Source of the DNA: Brugia malayi
Taxonomy: Eukaryota; Nematoda; Chromadorea; Rhabditida; Onchocercidae
NCBI RefSeq assembly: GCF_000002995.4
Contig: NW_025062479.1
Coordinates: forward strand, 17,914,721-17,978,720
Length of the DNA stretch: 64,000 nucleotides
Direction of reading: 5' to 3'
Shown here: in pieces, positions 24,831 through 36,840 of the stretch
Numbering within the stretch: position 1 is the stretch's first letter
Layout of the letters: each line of letters begins with the position of its first letter
Made by a program: the position numbers and the translations under genes
Notes under the pieces: generated by a model
Told to the model about the DNA's origin: nothing
Seen by the model: only the letters and a program-made list of their open reading frames with translations
Database searches by the model: none

Positions 24831-27800
24831 ATGATAAAGAAAATTAGAGAGATGGTTTTGAGAAATTCGCAGCAATCTGAGGAATCAACAAAATATGCTG
24901 GAAAAGATAGCCAGGCTACTGTACAACAACTTGTTGCAAAAAAGGTATCGTGAAACTTAGAAAACTTCAATGGCAAATAACTCATACTGAATAAGAAATA
25001 AAAAAACTACAGTAAGTAAAGATTACTGAACAGTAGTTCATTTCTAAGCAGTTATGGCTTTGATTCTACTATCATAGTAGATCTGCACACACTTTAATAA
25101 TATGTTAGCACAGTTTTTCTTTGTTCGATAATTATAAGTTAATACAAAACATAAATTGAAACTTTATGTCCATTATTTCTGCATCTAGCATCTATTAAAC
25201 AAATTAATTGAATGAATTAATGAAATACAAACGGTTATTCAGTTGATTCTCTTCAGCTCATACTTTTCTCTTTTGGCAGCTTCTACTTAGAGCCATATTT
25301 CCCACAAATATTTTTCCAGAATTCGAAACAGTTGGGAAAAGAACTGACAGAAACGGCTGATGTGCTTAGGTTTGCAGGTGATTTGTTTCGCAAAGAAGTC
25401 TGTCTTCCAAAAAAATATTGGAATTTGTGGAGTCAAATTAAACGGGTTTGATCCTCGATCTTTGATTATTTATTAACAGATTGAATCTGATATGGTGCTT
25501 CCCTTTTTGATGTCCATTGTTTCTGTACATGCAATATTTCATCTATCATCTATTCATAAATTAATCGAGTGATTGTGATAAGCTTAGATTATAAAATTTC
25601 TTGCTCTTTCTTTCTTGGATTTGTATGTAAATATTATAATTCTTTTAAAAAGTGAGTTGGAAAATAATGTAAAAAAGATTACATAGTCTAGGGAAATGGA
25701 TTATTTCAATGCCGTGGGTCTGGCTTGGCTAAATTAACATGTAACTAAGCAGTAAGCTTATCTCGGAAAATGAAATTATCTATCTTCTAGTTAAGGAACT
25801 ATCAGGCAGACTTAAGTAAATGTTTTGATAGCACTTTATGAATTTTATTTAAATAATAATACATTTCGCAAACCCTGAAACGTAATAATGAAGTTTATCT
25901 TTTTGTATTTTAATTTATACTTTCGTCCTAAAATAAACTTCACTCGTTTTAAAACATATTTTCTAGAATTGGATGATTACGAATAGCCAAATTTAAAAAT
26001 CAAAACTGAGAGCAATTTCAGGGTTAAGCAAAAATTTTGGTTTTAACTAATTTTTGAGTAGATTGAAAAAAATATAAACTAATAATTAACCCAATTGTCA
26101 GAAGTACCTATGACAAAAATCATAAATGAGATTACCTCTATTTTCATAATTTTCCAGAAATTTATTTCCTAATCTAGCAACCAAAGCTGCAAATCGATCA
26201 GTCGAGGTTTGTTGGAGAATTCCATAACAGAGATGACAAAGGCGACTGGCGTGTTATCGGAATGCGTCCTGTGCGTGGCAATTTAGTCACCATCGAATAT
26301 GACGTTATGCGTTTGTATAAAGAAAACGCATCTTTTCCTGAAGTAAATGTTTTATGTGCCTGTTCGAGAAATGTTTTCGTCATTTCAGAAATTATTTTTT
26401 TTTTAAAAAATGTCGTTACTGATGGATTCCAGATAATGGCGAAGGAAAATAACAACCATGTAATGAAATTATGTAATTCAGACAATTCGAAGAACCACGT
26501 GTTTTTCATGCAACAATACAAATTGCTTCTTCTTCTTAAAAAGCGATACCAAAATTATCGGTACTACTTACTTTAAAAAAAAAAAAAAACCTTATTGTTA
26601 TCTTATTTCTATCGGATTATTAATATCAACAAATGAATTGGATGATTTCTTGCAAGAAATATAATTTACTTACAACCTTACTTTTTTATGTGCAAATCAG
26701 CCCTTCATTTTTCCCTATATTCAAAATTTAATCTTTAGGCAACGAAAACATTTCCCAGGAGTGTTTGGATGTGGTGCATTTGAAGAACTTTGCTACAAGG
26801 AAGTCAGTTTTATAGATTAGTTTCAGTGGGTGACCTTTCTGCGAATTTTCAATTCAATGTTGCAAACGAATTATTATCGAAGAAAGCTTTCCTCTAATAA
26901 TCTACCTTAGTTAAATCTATCAAACAATCTCATCTCCTATTTCAATATCTCTGACATTCGGCATTGAAAAGTCTAAAATAATAATAGATTATCATGTTTC
27001 AACTTTCAGAAGTTATCAACAAGCGATATGTTACCGAAGTTGCTTATTTATTTTCCGTACCCAAATCCAAGACCATATTTCCTACAAGAGAAAATTCAAC
27101 CAACATTAGAAGAAATTTTCCGGATGACTCAATTTGGTGTTTTAAATATTGGGATTACTCGAGATGTAATTATCGGTTGCATTAAGGTTAGTCTTTGTTT
27201 AGTAGATTATGGCAGATTATGTTAATCTTGAGTTCCAGGAATGGCCATCTCTTGCCTTTTAATATATATCATCTTGAAATCTTAAATCTATTTTAAACTG
27301 TATGTGTAGAGAATGCAAAATTCCTAATCACTGCTTGATTGATCCACATAAATTCCTCTTTTTTGACTCTTTCAGGCTTTACGGTTATTACATCAGATAG
27401 GTTATGTGCACCGTTGTGTCGCACCGTATAATTTTGCGATCCGTCTCGAACCCTTTTCAAAAATGATTTTTCAAAATGATCTTTGTGAACAAATATGTCT
27501 TACTGACTTAACATTTGCCCGAAAGTACAAAGATATGAACAAACCACCGCGAAGAGTAACTGCTTTTACTGGCACCTATAAATATTGGTTAATTTTGAAT
27601 ATAATAAACTTTTATACCATTTATTATCCTTCAAAAGCTCTCAGCACTTAAGAATTAATAACAATGCTATTTCCAAATTCGAAGTACATTTCTGTCCTGA
27701 AATTTTAACAAAATATTTAATTCATCCATTCGCTGAATGGACCTAATATGAATTAGCGTAATGTTTGTGATCGAGAGCCAATATTTAGCTTCTGTTCAGT

Positions 27801-29310
27801 TCTCTGTTATTAAATCCCATTAATGAACGACTAATCGAATTGCAGTTCAGTGTCGGTTCACAATCACTTAGAACAGTTTCCAAAAGATGACATAATCTCT
27901 TGCATTTATATGTTTTGTGAATTTTTGCAAGGCTATTTACCATGGAAAGGACTAAAAAATATTAAGGTTATTGTTTTCATAATTTCTTCCCCAAAGAAAT
28001 GCGACTTCATGTCATTCTGTTTATCGGCATATTTAATCCATTTAAATCCAGATGATGTCCATGTTTCAAAAATAATAAAATCTTGTCGTTAAGACAAAAA
28101 AAAAATCAATAAATAAATAAAATCAATCGCTGATATGAACACGAAATGATCAAAATACTACAGGAATTAGTACTTTTATGAAGTGCCTTCTAAAATCAAA
28201 TATTTTGATTTGTTTTGTAGGAAATAGTGATATTGAAACGTGAACTGCAGATGAAACCCCCAGTGTTTATGAATAACACTGGTGCCAACAGGACTGTAAT
28301 CGATCTCGGCCGGCTACGTGGAGTGTTTACATTGCTTGAGGAAATCAAACCTTAGTAAATTTTACTGGTGATAGCAATGTCACCTAAATTTATTTAAATG
28401 TTTAGAATGTTTGCTTCTGGATTTGTAAAATAAATCCAAATATCTTTGGTAAAAAAAACTCTGTCATGTTAGCAAACTGTCTTTACATAAATCTATTATT
28501 GCAGAAGTAAACATTCTAGTGTTACAAATTTTTTTACATATTTTTCTTTTCTCTTACAATGCATTCTTCCTGCCTTCTCTAAAATGTAAACACACTATTA
28601 AAATTGAAATTTCCTGATTTTTTTCATCATAATCTATTGAAATGAGGAAACTTTATGCTATTGCATTTTAGTCGAGGTTTACCATACCTAATAATATATA
28701 AAATGCTGGACGCAATCGCATCCCAGCATCATACTGTTGACGAAGGACCATATGAACTATTCGGTATTTCCAAGTATGTCTTCGCTTTTCAGAAGTTATT
28801 TGTCATTAGTTAATGGTATAATTATATTTAGGAAGAATAATTTGTTTTCAAAGCAATTGAAAAAAATTGCTTAACTTTTATTACATCACTAAGCAGCTCC
28901 TTTCACGCAACTAATTCACTCCGCTATTTATCTCTTTTTCTCTTAGCAGAAAAGACATTTCGGAAACATTTCTTACGTAACAAATATTCGTTCCATCTCG
29001 GTTTCATTTTATCTACTTTTGCAAACTAATTTTTTTTTTTTCAGAAGCTTCGCTTCTGAAAATATTACGAGAAATATGCATCAATTTATTTTAATCAAAT
29101 AAGTAAATTGCTACAGCTGTATGAGAATTAGCTTCATATAATAATATTACAGAATATTTTTAATGGATCGTTTTAACTTACTTGAAATGGCTTCTCAACA
29201 GTATAGGTTATTGGAAATCTTGAAGATTAAACTATCACCTTTTAAAAATTTGCAGAGAAATGCAAAAACGGTTTTCGAGGACTATGGAAAAGTATGATCG
29301 TGAAGTATAA
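24831..29310 (+). CDS. CK1/TTBK-like pseudokinase
   Basis: Ten phase-compatible exons: 24831-24944, 25320-25445, 26178-26314, 26739-26802, 27010-27186, 27376-27587, 27846-27966, 28221-28354, 28672-28773, 29256-29310 (stop). They total 1242 nt, 413 residues. The kinase fold is recognisable by FGCGAFEELCY, LLIYFPYPNPRPYFLQ, ALRLLHQIGYVHRC...NFAIR, the AFTGTYKYCSV activation-segment end, and DDIISCIYMFCEFLQGYLPW, the CK1-type helix E-F/APE-replacement region. Key catalytic residues are changed: HRD is HRC (residue 220), the following Lys is Ala (222) while Asn225 is kept, and DFG is DLT (250-252). The beta-3 strand TIEYDV shows no Lys. I infer a scaffolding or regulatory pseudokinase of the worm-expanded CK1 group. 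The first two exons (an N-terminal 80 residues) are less certain, and the donor at 26315 was chosen on phase. An AATAAA lies at 29449-29454. Confidence 0.85.
29038..29062. repeat. 11-bp stem-loop in an intron
   Basis: The arms 29038-29048 (ttttcagaagc) and 29052-29062 are exact reverse complements with a 3-nt loop (ttc). It lies in the last intron of the pseudokinase gene, and its left arm includes a TTTTCAG acceptor-like string. Confidence 0.8.
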
Positions 29311-32300
29311 TCGTTGGTCTCAAGCAAATATCAAAAAGAATTCTGTTGACTCTTTCAATTTTCTTGAAGGTAGAAAGAAATTAAATATAGGACCTTCCCA
29401 TACACTTATTGCCAAAAATGCTTCCACTGAGGTGTAATCGTCAAACCAAATAAAGGATAATGTGCTTGTTTTTTACAATTATAAAGAATTAATCATGATT
29501 TCGAGATTATAAATTCGGAAACTAAACACATTTAGGATTCATCGCTTGTTTGATCTAAGCGCACTGTTTGTGAGACTCGATGAAGTAAAATTTTGTGTGG
29601 CGTTTATTCATGCTAATAGGACCATTCCCTGAAAATTTTCCTGTACAATATAATAATCTGTCATTCTAGATCTCACCATGTTTTATAAACAAATCTTTTA
29701 TAGACAATAAGAACAGTATCCGTTTCTATCCATGTTTGTGGAATTTCCGTTGAAGAGAGAAAAGCAGTAATTATCCAGTTTGTACGGTCTAGCACTGTGT
29801 TGTTTACTCTTTAAACTATTGACATTACTAACATAATTTCCCCAAGCTTTTCAATCCCTAGAATTAATGTTTCAGGTAGGAGGTGTCATCTCCAAAAATT
29901 CAAATAAACAATATAAAATCCTCTTGCACAATGAGGTCAACCACCAATTAAAGTCCATTTGGATTATAGAGTGAATTGCAGTTAACCATTCTCCAAAGAA
30001 TGTGCGTCTTTTCCATTATTTTGGTCGTTACCTCTCCCACTTTTCGTATTTCATTTTTAAGGTAAACCATTTTTATGGTATAAGAGTATTTGCGGCGCAT
30101 ATATATGAGTGACAACCATAATAGTTTCAGGTAGGGAAAAAGATTATGCGACACTGATACAACACTAATATCTGAAGGATATTTGCAAAACGATCAGTAA
30201 CAATCGCTGCTTTATGCATGATTAATTCATATCTAATCTATATACTAATGAAATTGTGGCAAATGTGGCAAATTAACTGTGTTTGCTATTTTTTACAATA
30301 AGGATGCGAAATTTGTTGATTATGTAGCTAAATAAGCATTCACTTTAAAGCCCATTTGTTTAGCAAGTGAAATGGAAAAGAAGGCTTTTACCAAAAACTG
30401 AATTGTTGTAATAATTAAAATTATAATTACCGTCATTAAATTAATTCAATCTTAAGTATGCAATTGAATTAAAGTGAAAAAAGTTGGTAAATTTGAAAAG
30501 CAACTCAATATCTAAATTATTTTTTTTTTTTGTGAACGTTAACAATGATAATAATTATGTAAGTAAATAAGCATTTCACCTTGTAATGAGAACTATAAGA
30601 AGAAAAAAAAGTCTAAAGTTTAAAAAAAAAACTCTAATGAAGTTCATTTTTAAACTTGGAATTAACACTAAACAGTGTTTTGCGTGTTCATATTTAAATT
30701 TGTAGGTTTTTGGGTTTATATTAATTAATTTGACGTCTAATAATTAATGATAATTCTTGAAAAATCAAAACTGAATTTTATGTTTAATGGAAAATGCTCT
30801 GAAAAGACATTTCATTCAAATTATGATTTGTGAAGAAAAGACTGTTTGTATAGTTAGATATTATGCAGTTATCTGAGATATGAATACAACCATATCAAAT
30901 AACACTATGGCTTATGATAATTTTTAAAAATATTTCTCATCTATTATGACTAATGATCAGGTCACACTAATTTTGTAATATAGCAGCTTACTTCAAACCT
31001 ATACGATAATAGTATTAGAGATTCTTTGAACGATTATTAATTGGTATTTCTGGTTAAGTACGTACTACAACCTCAGATGCTGCCAGTTGATATTATTTCT
31101 TTTTTACGCTAAATGCTTCATGATTTTTAATATTCGATAGGATGCTTTATTATTTTATTAAAATTATGCTAAGTAAGAAATCGAAAAGTCTTCTAATAGT
31201 CCACTAATGTTTTGTCGCCTAAGAATTCTCATATTAGTAACTCCCTTTAATTTTAAACTCAAACTCTGAATCTATATAGACCAGAACTGGTTGTTCAGAT
31301 TGCATTATTATACGAAAGATATTATTTGGATTCATTTTCTCTTCTGAAAAATAAAGTATGAAATGTAGTCATTATTAAGTTACACACGTCTACATATAAT
31401 CTTCCATCCGCAAATATCTGAAAAATTATTTATTAGCATTTTGTACGCATCAAATGTATTTGCACACTTCATAAAAGACAAATCCTAGTTCAGTATTATA
31501 TTGTTTTTGTGTTGCGCGTATGTGTGAGCGTTCTTTGTTAATCGCAATTTAAAATAATCTGTGTGAATATTCGTTTATTTAATCTATCATTTTAGCAATT
31601 TAAGTTATTATTTAATTCTGTTCTAATCAACTTTTTTCAGTCATACGCATAATAAAATAAATAATCTATTCATCAGTCTGGTTGCAGTAAACTTATCACC
31701 TAACAAAGCAGAGAAAGCGAAAGTATTAGTTAGTTGTTGGGTCATTCACAATGTAATGCAAGTATTTTTCAGAAATGTTTAGTCAAAACTTTACTTGAAA
31801 GAAATTTTCGGTACTCCTCAGTTTTTTTTTAATCTTTTAACTTTTTTTCACGGACTTTTCCACCTTGCTTTGTTTGAACTGTTCGCTAATACATTGAAAT
31901 GTTATTAGTACAGAAGACTCATTTTATTTTTTATCACTGACACAGAAAACTTGTTTTTCTATTACATGAAATGAAGCGGATTTACAGACGATTTGTAGTC
32001 AGTTTGTAAGTGGCTTGTAAACGGTTTGTAATTAACTTGTAATTTGCAAAAAATGTATTATAATTGGGGTTTTTTTAAGCCGGTTACTAACCTGTCATTG
32101 TTTTTCGAGGTTGAGTAATTGTTTGAAATGCTGGTAATGTGATGAAATGGTGAGAAAGCGAAATAATTTGTACATTTTCTTTTTTATGCGGAAATGAGTT
32201 GCACTAGTTGATTACACATTGAAAGTGATTGGTATCATTCATTTAATGTTTTCAGTCATTTTGAGCAACATAAATAGTAGGGATCTTATGTCAATCTAAT

Positions 32301-34019
32301 CGTAAATTATGATGAATAAATTTACCACATCGTTATTTTTTATATTTAGTTCAACTTGCTTACTCAGTTTGAAAATTGGTAAAAAATGTTTGTGACATCA
32401 ATGAAGAACGTTGTCTGCTATCACTATGCGATAATAAAAAAGAAATATCCATGAATATCAAAACAGAGTACAGACAGTAAGACTACTATGATGAATAAAT
32501 TTACCATATCGTTATTTTTATTATTGAGTTCAACTTGCTTGCTCATGACTTTGTCAAATTGTTGATCGTTAAGCAGCATTGAGGTAAATGTTATTCAAAT
32601 TATCACTCAGTATTGCTAAGTGGTAACATGCAAAGATTAAATTTATTGATCGGATTTTATGATTTTATCGGTTTTAATATAATAGTTTTTAATATAACAG
32701 CTTGATTTAATATAATTAGCTCTAATAGATTTTAATATAGTACTTCGTTTATAATAATATTCCTGTCATTGTGAATATTATTTCTTCCCTTTTTCCTTTC
32801 TTCCGTATTACCATTACTATTATAATTATACAAATTTTTTGTCATAACCAAATGACGGATATAAACCGAATTAATTGAAGCACTTAAATCCAATATAATA
32901 CTTTTTTAGTTAATATATTTTTCTTTAGCGTCATATTTATTTACGTGAAATAATCGTAAGAGGAGTTCGCAATTTAATTTAAATAGGAAAATTTTCAGTC
33001 ACACTCTTCTGTTATGATATATACACTGTATTTGTATTGTTTTGTCGATTAATCATTGGAGAATTAGAAATAAGCATCAACTTTTAGAGCTCACGTTAAT
33101 CTAACAAAAAACTATATATATATATAATTAGAAATTTTGATTTAGTCACTAGCTGATGTTCAAAAAGCAAAAAAAGAAAAACGAAATTATAAAGAATAAT
33201 TCCGTGAAAAGTATTCCGTTCTTTCATCAACTACAAACTGTAACGATATCTTTTTTGATTTTGAAAAAATATCAAAAAATTCCTTCCCACTGATGCATTT
33301 CCTTCTCTAAATAACAACTGTTCTCTTTCTTTCGCAGAAACAAGGATAAGTGGATGGACCACAGTTTAATTTGTTCACTGAAGATATTTCTGAAAAGGTG
33401 GACGAGAAAAGTTTCCATCATTCAAGAAATATTTGTTGCAGTATAGATCAATTTATCAGATGGAAAGAATTCAGGAAATAAGGAATGTCGACTTTTTGTA
33501 GAAATCTCTTCGTTGTTTATGAGACATACATTATAAAAGAGATATGATTATTCTCTTTTTCATCCCATGCTAGTGCTTTTCATTTTCAGTCAACTTGAAT
33601 CAGATTGTAAGCTATTTCTTAACTACTCCACGCCAAAATTCGAGATTTAATGACGTCAAAATCCCTCCCCTCAGGAATAGTGCTAACAAAAAAGCCGGAC
33701 AAAATTGTTCTCTTTAAAAAAGGATTAGTTAGCTGCACCTATAAATAAAATTTGTGGAGGATTCGTTGAAATTTTAGTAAAAATTTGGAAGTGACAGAAA
33801 ATGCGACCTTGCATGTGCAAACTTCATAAAAGCTGGGACGAAGAGATGATAAAAGTGCTTTAAAAATCATTTCTCTTTCGTAAGTAGCTTTCAATTGATC
33901 TCACAACGAATAAAATCCTTCACACAATAAGTAACTGATTTCATTTTCCGTAAATAAATTGTAAAAATGGGAAACAGAGATTGCACTATACGACCATGAA
34001 TATTGATTGTGCAGTAGCA
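29311..34019. other. gene-poor 4.7-kb stretch
   Basis: Apart from the pseudokinase 3' UTR (AATAAA at 29449), I see no exon with homology. Two near-identical strings containing gatgaataaatttacca occur at about 32310-32350 and 32490-32530, each followed by ttcaacttgctt, so this is a short dispersed direct repeat. The sequence is very AT-rich towards 33 kb. Confidence 0.5.
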
Positions 34020-34025
34020 CAGAGG

Positions 34026-34116
34026 GAGTGGTTGGTTAGTAGTTGTGACTTTTGTGAGGTTGGATGTTCAATGTCAAGGTGGGGTTGCCAGGGGAGTACG
34101 GGGAGAGACATTGGGG
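34026..34116 (+). other. probable noncoding first exon and promoter of the hnRNP K gene
   Basis: A short G-rich island (ggggttgccaggggagtacg and flanks) stands out from the AT-rich surroundings. It ends in an excellent donor, ttgggg|gtaagt, at 34116/34117. The next good acceptor, atttcag at 34677-34683, lies 26 nt before the hnRNP K start codon. The simplest reading is a 5' UTR exon spliced to 34684. The acceptor could equally accept a spliced leader. The transcription start is not visible. Confidence 0.45.
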
Positions 34117-34709
34117 GTAAGTTATTCATCTTTCTGTGCTGCTATTTTTAGTGGAAGGTTCGCCAAGGTGGAGCAAATTTCTTTTTTCTCATCCGATACC
34201 TGGTTTATGCATTTTTTGCCCTCTCTGACAAATTACAAATTGCAATAACAGCAAAGAAGAGAAAGTCCGGTCTGGGTCAAATGTAACATCATTTCCGTAG
34301 TGGAAGAGGTGTTCCAATCGTTCTCATAGTACTTTGTATAAACACAATCCTGTCTTCCAGAACAACTTTTAATTGCGGTTAAGTGCAACGACATTTTTTA
34401 TCTGAATGGTAATTTAGAATGTGGTCCGCTTAAACATAAGGTATAAAGCAAGCCCTTCTGCAGTGTTATCCAGTAGAATACAACCATCAAGAGCTAAATA
34501 AGATGTATTGAACAATATAAGCCACATTATGATTAACAATTGAGAATTAAGGTGGTAACAAGTGGAAGAAATTTTGGTTGTCTGGGTTTATTTAATGGGC
34601 TGACTTCTTACTATGTTAGTTACAAGATAGCTTGAGTTCGCTATTAATTTGTTTGAAAAAATGTGTCGTTAATCGTATTTCAGAATCATTCACAGTTTAA
34701 CAGAAAGGG

Positions 34710-36809
34710 ATGAAACGTTCTGCAGGAGACCGATTTGGAAGTGGAAGTAAACGGACACGAATGGACAGTTATGAAGAAGCTTTAGCGAATGGCAAATATG
34801 AACTACGATTGGTAGTGACGAGTCGAGGCGCTGGTGGTATCATTGGCAGGGGAGGCGAGAATATCAAACGCCTCCGTTCTGAGGTACTGCCATTTGGGTA
34901 ACACCCATGTATTTCATATTTTACAGTTTTGCAATTTATTACTTAGAGCGTCGACCGAAACTCATTTGCCTAACAAATAATATCAGCGCATTCTTTCTAA
35001 ACTGACTTTCTGATGCTTAACGATTTTAGTAATTTACACGTCTCTTAGACAGTGTAGTTTTCTAGCAGTAATTTTGAATGAGTTTTTGATTCCAGGAAGC
35101 AGGCTTTTTAAGTAATCGACTTATTTTACGAAGGGTTTCGGTGTTTGCAGCTGGCTTTAACTTGTTAAGCAAATGCGTTTTCGACCACAACTTGTGCAGG
35201 GTGTTGTCCTTCTTTTCCCTTGATGATTGAGATTTGCTTGTAAATGCAAACTTCTTGATTCCAAGAACTTCAGGAAAGTTCAAAAAGTTGTTAAATCACT
35301 TTTATATGCAACGGCCTTAGACTTTTTGTTGTTTGGCGGACTGAGCACATGAATTACGAAATTGTGAACACAGCCCAAACTAATGCTCATTTGCAGTTCG
35401 ACGCGAACCTGACCGTCCCAGATAGCCAGACGCCCGAACGGTAATTTATCCTGGAAATACTTGTTGCCCTCACTACTGATTACTCGTTGGGCCACGACCG
35501 TTATTGCCACCGGGCTTCCACACGATGGATAAACCTACAGCTCTAACAGGCTGACCTTGAATTACCTTCCACATTTCTTTCATAAATCTACTGCTACAAA
35601 ATAGGTGACATGCCTGCCTGCCTTCGCCTGCTTAATTGTTTGGGAATATGGCGCACATTGGTGCAGTTTAAGATTTTGATAGCTTTTAAGTGATTTCATT
35701 CAACTAAGGGATGTTCCCTGAAATCTGAAGGACAGTTTTTGTGGTGTTGTAAATTTAATTGATTTGTGGTAACCAAAAAACATATTTTGAAGTGGTGTTG
35801 TAAAGAGAGATCATTTAGTTGTAGTTTTCCTTAAAAGCAATGTGAGACTTCATGTGGAAATAATATTGTAGGAACATCATGTTTAATTGGGACAAAGAGC
35901 AGAGGGGCATGTTTCCCAAATTTTTTAGCAGAGGAGGCCATTTTTTTATAAATAAGAAGTTTTCAATAACCTAAAGATTTTAATCAGCCTGGAGCACGTT
36001 ATTTTTCAGTTTGGAGCTTCCTTGCAGTATTGCAAGGTAAACAGTTCGTCCCAACAGTACTTTTTCTTGCAGCTGTTAGGTTTCAGATTGTAATTTGATT
36101 ACTGGGCAGTAGCTTTGAACTTTTATGTTTTTGAAACTACACCTGTGAAATTTGCATGATTTTCCCATGAATTCATACAGGAAAAATGCTTCTTGGAATT
36201 TTTTCTTTTTTTTTTCTCTCATTACAACTGTATTTTACATGCCATTCAGGGTACTGACACTCACAGCTACAACAGAAAACATCGCAAACTGCTTACGTGA
36301 AATTATACCACGTCTGGATGAAGTAAGTTCCAATTTTTATAAATTTTAAAAGCAACCAAAAAAATTTCTGAATTTGTTAGTCGTCATCACTGCGAACAAG
36401 GATTAAAGGGTGCTTGGACAGTGGAATATGATGGTTTTAATGGACTCCAGCTCACTGGTTTTAATGAGGATGAGATTTGAAACTTCGATCTTTCTAAAAG
36501 CAGTGGGAGATAATGATGGAGAAAGTTTTCAGAATCGCGAAGATGATCATGATCGACGAATGAAGAAAGCAGACAGATCGGATAGTGAAATGAAAGTTTT
36601 AGTACATGAATCTCATGCCGGTGCTGTTATTGGCCGTGGTGGGTCACGAATAAAGGAACTTCGCGAAAAAACTGGGGCGCAACTCAAGGTTTGTTACTCG
36701 TTTTCAGTTTATGTTACGTGCGTAACTGGATATATATGGCATGTCTCAAATTTTCGAAATGAAGTAGTTGAGTGAACAATTATAAAAGCATTTAATATAT
36801 TATTTCCGA

Positions 36810-36840
<31 letters not shown>

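Noticed and set aside
36007..36036. Exon FGASLQYCK as the missing KH1 piece
   Set aside because: It resembles the KH1 strand, but its end phase does not fit the next exon. The 44-nt exon at 35397-35440 fits in phase, length and sequence.
36388..36480. Extra hnRNP K exon encoding [14 protein letters not shown]
   Set aside because: The frame has no donor before its stop, and its phase does not fit either neighbour. The TTTTCAG acceptor at 36526-36532 joins exon 3 to KH2 cleanly.
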